From positions 1-64,000 of the forward strand of contig DARG01000020.1 in the NCBI GenBank assembly GCA_002503215.1: a DNA stretch of 64,000 bases, given 5' to 3'. Shown here in pieces: positions 29,001-35,444 of the stretch (the first letter of the stretch is position 1; every line of letters begins with the position of its first letter). The position numbers and the translations under genes were made by a program. Under the pieces are notes generated by a model. The model did not search any database, was not told where the DNA came from, and worked only from the letters and a program-made list of their open reading frames with translations. Origin of the DNA: Candidatus Parvarchaeota archaeon UBA446 (GTDB taxonomy: Archaea > Nanobdellota > Nanobdellia > Parvarchaeales > Parvarchaeaceae).

Positions 29001-29467
29001 AGCGTATTTTTCTTATTCGACAAATTTAGTATTAGATTTGATTTTATACTTATGTTAGAAGAATTCACTATAGCAAATGAATTCTGATTTAATAAATGTT
29101 CTAACCCATACTCTATAATATCATTATTCGGCAAACATACCTGACCTGCGAGATTTCGCCAGTAATACACCTCGGGAACCGGTACAAATGGAAGAGATTG
29201 AGAAGTGTTTATATAACCACAGTCCACGGAACTCGGCTGCAGAGTTAATCCGTCAAAAAGTTGAGCCTTTTGGAAATTATAATCTGCTTCCTGTATTAAA
29301 TAATCCTTAAGAGACAATGTCTGGGAGATACTGTTCTGCGCACTTATTTCTATAGTTGAACTTAACCCTACATTACTTATGTAAGCAAATGCATTAAGTA
29401 ATATATATATTGTCGCTGCTACCATACCTAAAACAACGATCATATTGGCCTGTCCCTTTCTGTCCAT
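26057..29467 (-). CDS. large surface protein with class III (pilin-like) signal sequence
   Basis: The start MDRKGQANMIVVLG plus a hydrophobic helix (about 9-30) fits the archaeal class III signal sequence, cut after KG by a FlaK/PibD/EppA-type peptidase so the helix remains as the assembly domain. The other 1100 residues are an Asn/Ser/Tyr-rich external chain with scattered cysteines and sequons and no recognised domain. Such a large passenger on a pilin-type helix is unusual. The start overlaps the previous stop by one base, and the giant gene starts one base after its stop, so translation is probably coupled. Confidence 0.8.
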   Translation of the reverse strand: MDRKGQANMIVVLGMVAATIYILLNAFAYISNVGLSSTIEISAQNSISQTLSLKDYLIQEADYNFQKAQLFDGLTLQPSSVDCGYINTSQSLPFVPVPEVYYWRNLAGQVCLPNNDIIEYGLEHLLNQNSFAIVNSSNISIKSNLILNLSNKKNTLFSGNFSAPFLTHNYTFFYNSSSNEFSVCQQYKNSCNYTLTNAPIGVNFNMSGLEFTSLPPSDTLSGVIDLSTVTNAFFKDSGLSPSSQYALITFPNGNTAIIYSNTVNGVTSFTLTPMANKNFYTLKSIWAYNNANGIKNTTLINNSYAVYEGTNYSFSISSNVSGIFSIKPANYVMFDIQPQFIYYKYILNSIQNAGNENLLFPSNQNLYISYSVFPLYSPTVCVNYNEGQYNLQNCMTLSDSITGKNYLSELLKAGEAFVNESFPIGNENIEGFAQYEIDNYISNAINAVNLKTVSVNGKPKYDWYSALILQLGSPQGTTYLLNKLARVKEPYYGTYIYNCAQNASDLSYCRNLLSSTLSQDIISLLQQQMPQELTFLSGTNFNINVLNLSVNANEISSCTNASNYSVTSNYTYSVNSSPVKGNYSEEVLGIPISLEFGYQNSLNLKPTEACGIQKSPYSTGYSGFTQALVTNNITYINCAPVIAQSFLNNTCIASLETTNSKVASYLNSSSSAPAGEYCRSEANGQYFCPYYKVSSFSYKNWLTESNICPSYFVLDNENFTSSPNNNNYKLVSVYGGGADSSKMSFYNKTFALYNGTINLPENFSFTVGVNATGPYAGIDAFFSGKNNLNGNIISASFNSLNDPIGIYNYSVDTDSVDLLGGSNSFISPSASNQISLDRACTSLGCNLSSYLNSKFESSFFSNTSEITNNINLLGLATTSEPSSDLISYAFVSNYISSYTPILNQLPYVSASQLNSALNSSFGLRTDNNTYFNEFILNPINLTNSYQLKLNINTNFNIGYLLPGYIKIFGVYQNNNIKQFYWWNQTALNNGGIIWINTSAEVPSELYVVYGVGANGSSSYNNGTNVFPFFYSINQTGESFNFLYPNNNQHNLNAFYSVGGLNLTNEEPIPPYIYNATLSSYYGEFACINKNPFELTLLNGTYSAYPPSFNVNNLYNDFSTLYPDLTIIGKQTFTKWP

Positions 29468-30051
29468 CAGTTCATCACTCCGTAAATAGTATATGGGCTT
29501 GAAGGATTTGCAGGATTATAAACTTTAAGACTGCATTCCTCAGTTCCTGTAACACCTGCAGGTATACTGTTTAAGAAAACTCTAATGCCCAATGCATTCA
29601 AAGTAGCCGCTTCTTGACCAGTTAAGACTCCAAAGTCACTTAAAGAAAAGCCGGAAAAGTAACCTATAAAATCTGAATATAGAGATGATGAATTATACAA
29701 ATAATTTTGGGAGTAACTGTAAGTTGAACTACATGAACCGCTGCAATTAGCCGACAAACTTTGCTGTTTATTGGACTCAGCCAAAGCATATTGTGCTGGG
29801 TTAGATAAAGCTATTTGAGAAAGTGCGTAAGAGGTATGAACATAATAAGTACTATATATAGAATCTAAAGCAAAATTACAAGATAATGCAGTAGGTTGCT
29901 GATTAACGGCTGTAAGCAAATTTGCCGTTGCACTGTGTAACAAGGCCGAAGCCAACACTGCAAGCACAACTGCAGCTAAAGGAGCAAGTGCAAGGTCAAG
30001 CATTGTAAGCTGGCCTCTCCTCCCAAATCTAGCTATACGGTGGAATTCCAT
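29467..30051 (-). CDS. pilin-like protein with class III signal sequence
   Basis: The 194-residue protein begins with a basic leader ending FGRRGQLTMLD, followed by a hydrophobic, Ala/Leu-rich helix (about 21-42). This is the expected RG-Q cleavage context of archaeal type IV pilins and archaellins. The mature part is rich in Ser, Tyr, Ala and Asn with several cysteines (CNF, CSGSC, EECS). Its size fits a minor pilin. It overlaps the preceding gene by 23 bases. Function in a filament is inferred. Confidence 0.78.
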   Translation of the reverse strand: MEFHRIARFGRRGQLTMLDLALAPLAAVVLAVLASALLHSATANLLTAVNQQPTALSCNFALDSIYSTYYVHTSYALSQIALSNPAQYALAESNKQQSLSANCSGSCSSTYSYSQNYLYNSSSLYSDFIGYFSGFSLSDFGVLTGQEAATLNALGIRVFLNSIPAGVTGTEECSLKVYNPANPSSPYTIYGVMN

Positions 30052-30835
30052 AAGTTATATCGACTGTAAGTACGCCACTATTTTGAAAAGTTGGTTGATT
30101 GTTAGCATTTGTAAACTGTATAATTACAGGAAATGATTCGGTATAGGTACTTTCGGAATAAAATATATTTGCAAGTGCATACTGTGGTGCTATCTCAGTC
30201 GTTGATTGTTGTCCTACTGCTAAGATTAAATTAAATTGAACTGCTCCACCTGTAGCTATCATTATGGGAAGACTTACTGCTAGACTAGCTGCCATAGCAG
30301 CATACTGCGCATCCTTTGCAAAACTCTGTATTTTTGCCTCGGTTTGCTGGAAACTGGCACCGAAATTAAACTGATTATAATTTGATAGAGATAATGAGCC
30401 CGTAGCACCAAATTCAGTTGGATCTTGTGTATCAGTTAGTGTCAAAGACACACCTGTTGCAGCCGCTAAATCCGACTGAAGTGCCGGCAAATCAGTGGCG
30501 CCTCCAAAATATATATATTGCATACAAGACAAGAAATCGTTCTCTAAAAATTTATTTAAATTTATAACTCCTGGTTCGGTATAAGAAGATGAATATAATG
30601 GCCCACCAGATGCATCCAAAGTTGAATTATAGTAAGTTATTGTATTAGTATAAGCAAAACAATTTGGAGATGTTATTAGTCTTGTTCCTATCCCTGTAGC
30701 TACTGCTTCCGAATTCGCAAATACGCTAGTGCTATTTATTTGGGAAACACTGAATGATAATACAACAAGAAGAAGCGCAAATGCTACTATGAGTATACCT
30801 GCATTCAAAAAAGCCATCATCTCCATCAATGCCAT
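30029..30835 (-). CDS. secreted or membrane-anchored protein of the surface operon
   Basis: No family recognised. The 268-residue protein has an N-terminal hydrophobic helix (about 9-31) without a clear KG-Q processing site. A Ser/Thr/Tyr/Asn-rich domain follows, then a second hydrophobic stretch around 180-205 (AAMAASLAVSLPIMIATGG) that may be a membrane segment or hydrophobic core. Two cysteines lie near 58 and 103. Nine bases separate it from the 808-residue gene upstream, and it overlaps the next gene. Confidence 0.72.
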   Translation of the reverse strand: MALMEMMAFLNAGILIVAFALLLVVLSFSVSQINSTSVFANSEAVATGIGTRLITSPNCFAYTNTITYYNSTLDASGGPLYSSSYTEPGVINLNKFLENDFLSCMQYIYFGGATDLPALQSDLAAATGVSLTLTDTQDPTEFGATGSLSLSNYNQFNFGASFQQTEAKIQSFAKDAQYAAMAASLAVSLPIMIATGGAVQFNLILAVGQQSTTEIAPQYALANIFYSESTYTESFPVIIQFTNANNQPTFQNSGVLTVDITYGIPPYS

Positions 30836-30844
30836 ATTTTTTAT

Positions 30845-33271
30845 TCAACCTGAAATGTATGTACCTCCTAATGAATTTGGATTATTAGGATATACCCCAA
30901 AAACCAAATTATTGTATACTTTGTTTATATCATAGTATATAACACCATTTCGAGTTGTCTTTGTAAGCTGTAAGGTAACGTTTGCATAATCTGTTTCGTA
31001 ATAGGATAAATTAGTATTATATGAAGAAATAGCATTTAATGGTGATATTAAAAGCGCTGTCAAAGAGGTACCTACAGATGTGTGAAGCAAATTAGGGAGT
31101 TTCTTTCCAAATAGAGAGGCAACAAATGATGCTACTGGGAAAGTTATACCTATTTCATTTTTTAATTTCATTTTACCTCCTGATATAAAATTACCAGCCG
31201 ATAAAAAACTGCTTGAGGATCCACTACCAGCTGTAATAACATTGGGAAAATCCGTAAGTGGCACTGAAAAGCCAACAAGCGAATTATTGTTTATATAAAA
31301 ATCATTACTAGAGATCATATTGTTGTTTAATTCTTTCATCTCTGAATTTGTTATTCCAAAGTTTACATCTCCGCTAGTTAAATTTGTAAGATTCACACAT
31401 GATATTGGCGAACCGAACTCGGTTATATTGGATGTTGATGAAACTTGACTAGTTGAAATTACGGGAGAACCAAATGAGTCTATAAGCATATTGTATACAC
31501 ACAGATCTACACTATTTCCTCTATTTGATATGGCGAGAGCATCTCCAGGTGGCAGTAAAATAGTCATATTACTTTCCAAAGACTTAGAGTTAAGTACACT
31601 GTTTATATTTTTTTGAAGAGTGTTTGGGAAAAGTGGGTTATTTTCTGAACAAAGAGTATTATATAGTCCTTGAGATACTGAAAATGAAATTGAACCGTTT
31701 CCACTTGGTTGTATTATAGTATTTAGATTCTGACCGGGTATTGAGGCAGTTTCTGCAAGCTCACACATATCATTCATGTCAGTTATTATAGGATCCGTTA
31801 CCTGCGTTGGTCTACCACTTGATTGTCCATTAAGGTAAACTTCCCCTCCATAACCAACAAAATATGTACCTAGTGGTAAAACTGCATTTACTTTATTGTA
31901 TGCATCAATAAGAGTAGTTATTGCCCCAAACTCGGACACTGCAGAAGAGAAAGCTTTTCCAGCCGAATTATAATTAGCTGGATTAAGAGGTTGAGATGGT
32001 ACGCTAAGGCAACTTGCAGTCCTTGCATAGACTAAAAATGCATTTTGTGCTAGGAAGAAAGGAAGAGTAAGTAAAGGATCTTGCCCACTTGGAGAAAGCG
32101 AAACTAATCCAATAAGAGAATTAGGCGAACTTAGATTCCCTGGAACTTCTACCCCTCCTTTTGGAGTAGAATAAGAATTCGAGGGAGTTGCTGAAGCGGC
32201 TGCTGAAAGTTCTGATAAAACATTTTGATTTACTGCAGCTTGTTTAGATGCAAAAAGTATTAATGCATCTTTTCCTAAACCTGCAGGGAGGGAATTAAGT
32301 GTCTGAGCGCTTGAAAGTGTCTGAGAATACTGTTGCAACACTAAATTTGCTGCGGCGTACTTGAAAGGAAGTGGCTCTTGATTAAGATATGCCGCTGCAA
32401 TCTGCTGGCTTATAGATACGGAAGGACCGGTTAAAGCCCCAACTTGAATACCATCCGCGTAAACTCCTTTTGTAATATAGGTGTTAATATTTCTGCCGCT
32501 TGCGCCGAACCATAACTCTACTACCGGAACGACTAACAAAGCCGCAGACATAGAAGCTACTGCTACAGGTATAAGAGTACTAAGCTTGGGTAAAGCGTCT
32601 TGTATAGTTGATAGGCTACTTGACAGAAGCGAGTCTTCCGCTAAAGGTTGTATAAAAGGATGAGCGAGGTCATTTTTAATCCTAGATTTTATAGTCTGTT
32701 TAATTCTTGAAACAAGAGAAGGATTATCTCCTTCTTCCTCTCCTACAGAACCGCCGGCTTGTCCGGCCTGTTCTCCTGTTTTTGCTGCATCTTCAAGTGT
32801 AGCCTGTTCTCCTGCAAGTTCATTTGAGATTGCTTGGCTGATTCCTTCTTCGGCATCTACTGCATCGGACGCCGCACTTGTTTCTTCGGAACCTCCCGCA
32901 CCACCAAACCCATAACCGACCATAAAACAAAGAGCCATGCTAAATACATTCTTACCCGAATCAAGAGTAGGGCCGTTTGCATAAGATATATTGTATATTT
33001 TAGAACCGCCGGCACAGGTATACGCAGATATGGCGGGATCCCATGAACACAGCGAATTATTCCCATTTAAAGTGATAGTCATAGAAGAAGGAGCGCTGTA
33101 TAGGGAGTTTATTGAGGAACCTATATTATCCGTGAATATCTGTAAAGATCTGGCCCCATTTTGAAAGAAAAGTCCCTGTAGATTTGCAAAATATACTCCT
33201 ACTAGCAAAAAAGCTGCAGAAAGTATTATTACCCCTATACCTATAACTATCTGCGCCTTTCTGTCCAGCAT
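30845..33271 (-). CDS. large surface protein with pilin-like N terminus, first gene of the surface operon
   Basis: The start MLDRKAQIVIGIGVIIL resembles a class III signal sequence, with RKA-Q instead of RKG-Q, followed by a hydrophobic helix (about 8-30). Residues about 130-185 are Ala/Glu/Gly-rich and likely coiled or disordered (EEGISQAISNELAGEQATLE). A second strongly hydrophobic stretch lies at about 228-252 (TLIPVAVASMSAALLVVPVVELW). A long Ser/Asn/Leu-rich region completes the 808 residues. No domain recognised. The ATG lies 25 bases from a strong TATA box. Confidence 0.75.
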   Translation of the reverse strand: MLDRKAQIVIGIGVIILSAAFLLVGVYFANLQGLFFQNGARSLQIFTDNIGSSINSLYSAPSSMTITLNGNNSLCSWDPAISAYTCAGGSKIYNISYANGPTLDSGKNVFSMALCFMVGYGFGGAGGSEETSAASDAVDAEEGISQAISNELAGEQATLEDAAKTGEQAGQAGGSVGEEEGDNPSLVSRIKQTIKSRIKNDLAHPFIQPLAEDSLLSSSLSTIQDALPKLSTLIPVAVASMSAALLVVPVVELWFGASGRNINTYITKGVYADGIQVGALTGPSVSISQQIAAAYLNQEPLPFKYAAANLVLQQYSQTLSSAQTLNSLPAGLGKDALILFASKQAAVNQNVLSELSAAASATPSNSYSTPKGGVEVPGNLSSPNSLIGLVSLSPSGQDPLLTLPFFLAQNAFLVYARTASCLSVPSQPLNPANYNSAGKAFSSAVSEFGAITTLIDAYNKVNAVLPLGTYFVGYGGEVYLNGQSSGRPTQVTDPIITDMNDMCELAETASIPGQNLNTIIQPSGNGSISFSVSQGLYNTLCSENNPLFPNTLQKNINSVLNSKSLESNMTILLPPGDALAISNRGNSVDLCVYNMLIDSFGSPVISTSQVSSTSNITEFGSPISCVNLTNLTSGDVNFGITNSEMKELNNNMISSNDFYINNNSLVGFSVPLTDFPNVITAGSGSSSSFLSAGNFISGGKMKLKNEIGITFPVASFVASLFGKKLPNLLHTSVGTSLTALLISPLNAISSYNTNLSYYETDYANVTLQLTKTTRNGVIYYDINKVYNNLVFGVYPNNPNSLGGTYISG

Positions 33272-33292
33272 GAGTAAAACTATGCAATTTTA

Positions 33293-33300
33293 ATATATAT
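33293..33300 (-). promoter_or_regulatory. TATA box of the surface-protein operon
   Basis: ATATATAT lies 22-29 bases before the ATG at 33271, with AAGG just upstream on the coding strand. It is the only obvious promoter for six genes over 16.8 kb, since the internal gaps are 0-12 bases. A leaderless transcript is predicted. Confidence 0.55.
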
Positions 33301-33323
33301 CCTTTAAAATAAAATTGACTTAA

Positions 33324-34028
33324 TCAGAAAGTATAGGTTATTTCGGTGTTTTTACCGTGTTTTTCTTCAAATTGCTTTAATGCGCTTTCTAAATCATCTT
33401 TGTTATAGCTATTTAGCTCATTAGCTACTTTATAGGCAAAAAGCTTGGCTCTTAGATAAAATCCCTTAAACGCAGTTCCACCATTTACTTTATCATTAGC
33501 ACTTAACTCATCAACCTTATTAAAATTCTCGATGCTTGCTTTCTTACTAAGCATAAGCTGACCCTTCTTATCGGTGATATATTTTGGGATGCATAGTCCT
33601 TTATTATCCTCACTCAAATAGACAAATAAAGCTAAAAGTACCTTGTTATTATTATAAAGTTTGACATAGTTCTGAGTAATAGCAGGGTGCTCATTTTTTA
33701 TTTTGGATAAAGCGTAATATGATTTTTCATTAAATGCTGATAAGTATACATTATCATTATCTATGTCTACTCCTCCTTTTTTAAGCCACCTATTTGTTGT
33801 AAGAAAGTAAGTAGCTGCTGAATTGTCTATCTGACTCTTATCTAGCTTGTAAACCTTTCCAGTTATATTGCATGGATCTTCACCTTCTTTGTAAGGTAAA
33901 ACCTCCAAATTTATAGAATTCGTTTCAAGGGAAACTAAGAGATCATCCATTACTCCTTCTAGCTTCGAATCTTTGTATTTTTTATATGATTTTTCAGCCG
34001 CATAACCTATCAAATCAAATAGTCCCAT
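33324..34028 (-). CDS. uncharacterised soluble protein
   Basis: No family recognised. The 234-residue protein starts MGLFDLIGYAAEKSYKKYKDS, has no signal peptide or membrane helix, and is Lys/Asn/Asp-rich with a mixed alpha/beta look. One Cys pair candidate (DPCN at 52, GLCIP near 147) is present. It precedes the surface operon but has its own AT-rich upstream region (about 34040-34070), and the operon has a separate TATA box, so co-regulation is uncertain. Confidence 0.65.
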   Translation of the reverse strand: MGLFDLIGYAAEKSYKKYKDSKLEGVMDDLLVSLETNSINLEVLPYKEGEDPCNITGKVYKLDKSQIDNSAATYFLTTNRWLKKGGVDIDNDNVYLSAFNEKSYYALSKIKNEHPAITQNYVKLYNNNKVLLALFVYLSEDNKGLCIPKYITDKKGQLMLSKKASIENFNKVDELSANDKVNGGTAFKGFYLRAKLFAYKVANELNSYNKDDLESALKQFEEKHGKNTEITYTF

Positions 34029-34112
34029 TTTATTATTTGATTATAACGACTATAAATACTTTTATCAAAAAAAAGAGAAATTTCATTAAATTAAATAAAT
34101 CCTTTATAAAAT

Positions 34113-34184
34113 CGCCCGGGGCAGGATTCGAACCTGCAACGCCTTGGTTAACAGCCAAGTGCTCTGCCGTTGAGCTACTCGGGC
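34113..34184 (-). tRNA. tRNA-Asn (anticodon GTT)
   Basis: Anticodon stem CTTGG/CCAAG surrounds loop CTGTTAA (anticodon GTT). T-arm GCAGG TTCGAAT CCTGC, discriminator G, 72 bases, no CCA. The acceptor stem GCCCGAG/CCCGGGC has an A6-C67 mismatch. The gene begins one base after the cca stop codon, so it is probably made as the 3' tail of the cca transcript and released by RNase P. Confidence 0.95.
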
Positions 34185-34185
34185 A

Positions 34186-35382
34186 TCAATTATTCAGTAT
34201 TGATTTCTGTGACATATATTCTTTTAGTTTAAGCAATATAAATTTATTGAAATCGTTTATAACATACTTTTTATCGTATGCTAGCCTATTACCCGATACA
34301 AAAGCATCTTTATGAATTTTTGTGAATTCTTTTATGACATCTAGCGGCACAAAAACAGAAGGGCCGTATACTAGCTTTGTCTTTGTCTTAGGAAAGTTTG
34401 AAACCTGTATAAGTATCCTGGCCTCACTTCGAGAATATTCAAAATCTGTAGAATAAATTTCTATGTCGTTCCTATTTAATTCTTCTAGAAGTTTATTCGC
34501 ATTTTTAACGTATTTAGAAAGAAAAACATCCCTTGGTTCAGTTATCTTTGTAGTAAATTTAAAAAGCTTAGTTCCTCTAAACTTAGTCTGACTTTTTACT
34601 TTTTCAGATATTTTGCTCTTAAAAAATAGGTTTATAGAAGGGTTAATGTCAAGTTGCTTAAGAGAGAAAACAAACTTGGATAAGTTTTCAACGCTTACAG
34701 ATGCACATATGTTTCTGCTATTGTTTGTAGGATCTGATAAAAATATGGGATAGTTAATTTTACTGGTATTATTTCCTATAATGACAGTTTCACCCCAATT
34801 AGCTACTTCTTTTATTAGTCCTTTTATACTGCGATATTTAATTATGAGTACTTCTAATGCGTAACCTGAAAAACCGTGCATATATGTTTCGGAGCCGTAA
34901 CAATTATTGGCCTTGCACAGTGCCTTTAGTGTTATAACGTCTTTCTTCTGCGCTTCGGATAACTTGGAATTTATGTAATCTGCATGTAATACCGATAGGT
35001 CTATAGAATTACTTACTTTATCTTTTTCCAAAAATTTAAGGACAGGTACTACTTCTATATCAATTCCATTAAAATTTCCACGAAAATATTTCCGTGTGCC
35101 AAAAGTCGCTATAAAATTATTAGGCACCAAATAACTTAGGTTTTTAATTTCGGATTCTTTATTAAATATTACGAGTATGTCTATGTCGCTTTCACCCTTT
35201 ATCCAAGTTCCTTTCGCGTAGGAACCACTGAACATAAAATCTACAGATAATTTGTTCTCTGCTGCCTTTTTCTTTAAAGAAGACATGAAAGCTTCTGCTA
35301 TTCTGCCCATTTTTATTTTATCTTTTGATAAAGGTACAAAAAGTTTATAGGCCTTATTTAATGTCGCATCTAAATTATACAT
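34186..35382 (-). CDS. cca: CCA-adding enzyme (class I, archaeal tRNA nucleotidyltransferase)
   Basis: The enzyme adds CCA to tRNA 3' ends. The class I nucleotidyltransferase motif is at 53-70 (GSYAKGTW, then ESDIDIL), with metal ligands D66/D68 and third carboxylate D108 in NGIDIEVVPV. HGFSGYALEVLIIKY (about 169-183) is the conserved palm/neck segment of archaeal CCA enzymes. Length 398 is slightly below the usual 430-450. All tRNA genes here whose ends can be judged lack an encoded CCA tail, so the enzyme is needed. Its stop codon TGA nearly touches tRNA-Asn. Confidence 0.94.
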   Translation of the reverse strand: MYNLDATLNKAYKLFVPLSKDKIKMGRIAEAFMSSLKKKAAENKLSVDFMFSGSYAKGTWIKGESDIDILVIFNKESEIKNLSYLVPNNFIATFGTRKYFRGNFNGIDIEVVPVLKFLEKDKVSNSIDLSVLHADYINSKLSEAQKKDVITLKALCKANNCYGSETYMHGFSGYALEVLIIKYRSIKGLIKEVANWGETVIIGNNTSKINYPIFLSDPTNNSRNICASVSVENLSKFVFSLKQLDINPSINLFFKSKISEKVKSQTKFRGTKLFKFTTKITEPRDVFLSKYVKNANKLLEELNRNDIEIYSTDFEYSRSEARILIQVSNFPKTKTKLVYGPSVFVPLDVIKEFTKIHKDAFVSGNRLAYDKKYVINDFNKFILLKLKEYMSQKSILNN

Positions 35383-35406
35383 ATTATATACAGAAGGGAG
35401 TTATTA

Positions 35407-35416
35407 ATAAATATAT
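35407..35416. promoter_or_regulatory. shared AT element in the cca/lhr divergent promoter
   Basis: ATAAATATAT lies about 30 bases from both start codons (cca ATG at 35382, helicase ATG at 35445) and reads as a TATA-like box on either strand. One nearly symmetric element could serve both leaderless genes in the 62-base gap. Confidence 0.35.
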
Positions 35417-35444
35417 GATAATAAGCTAAAATTATTCGTACATT

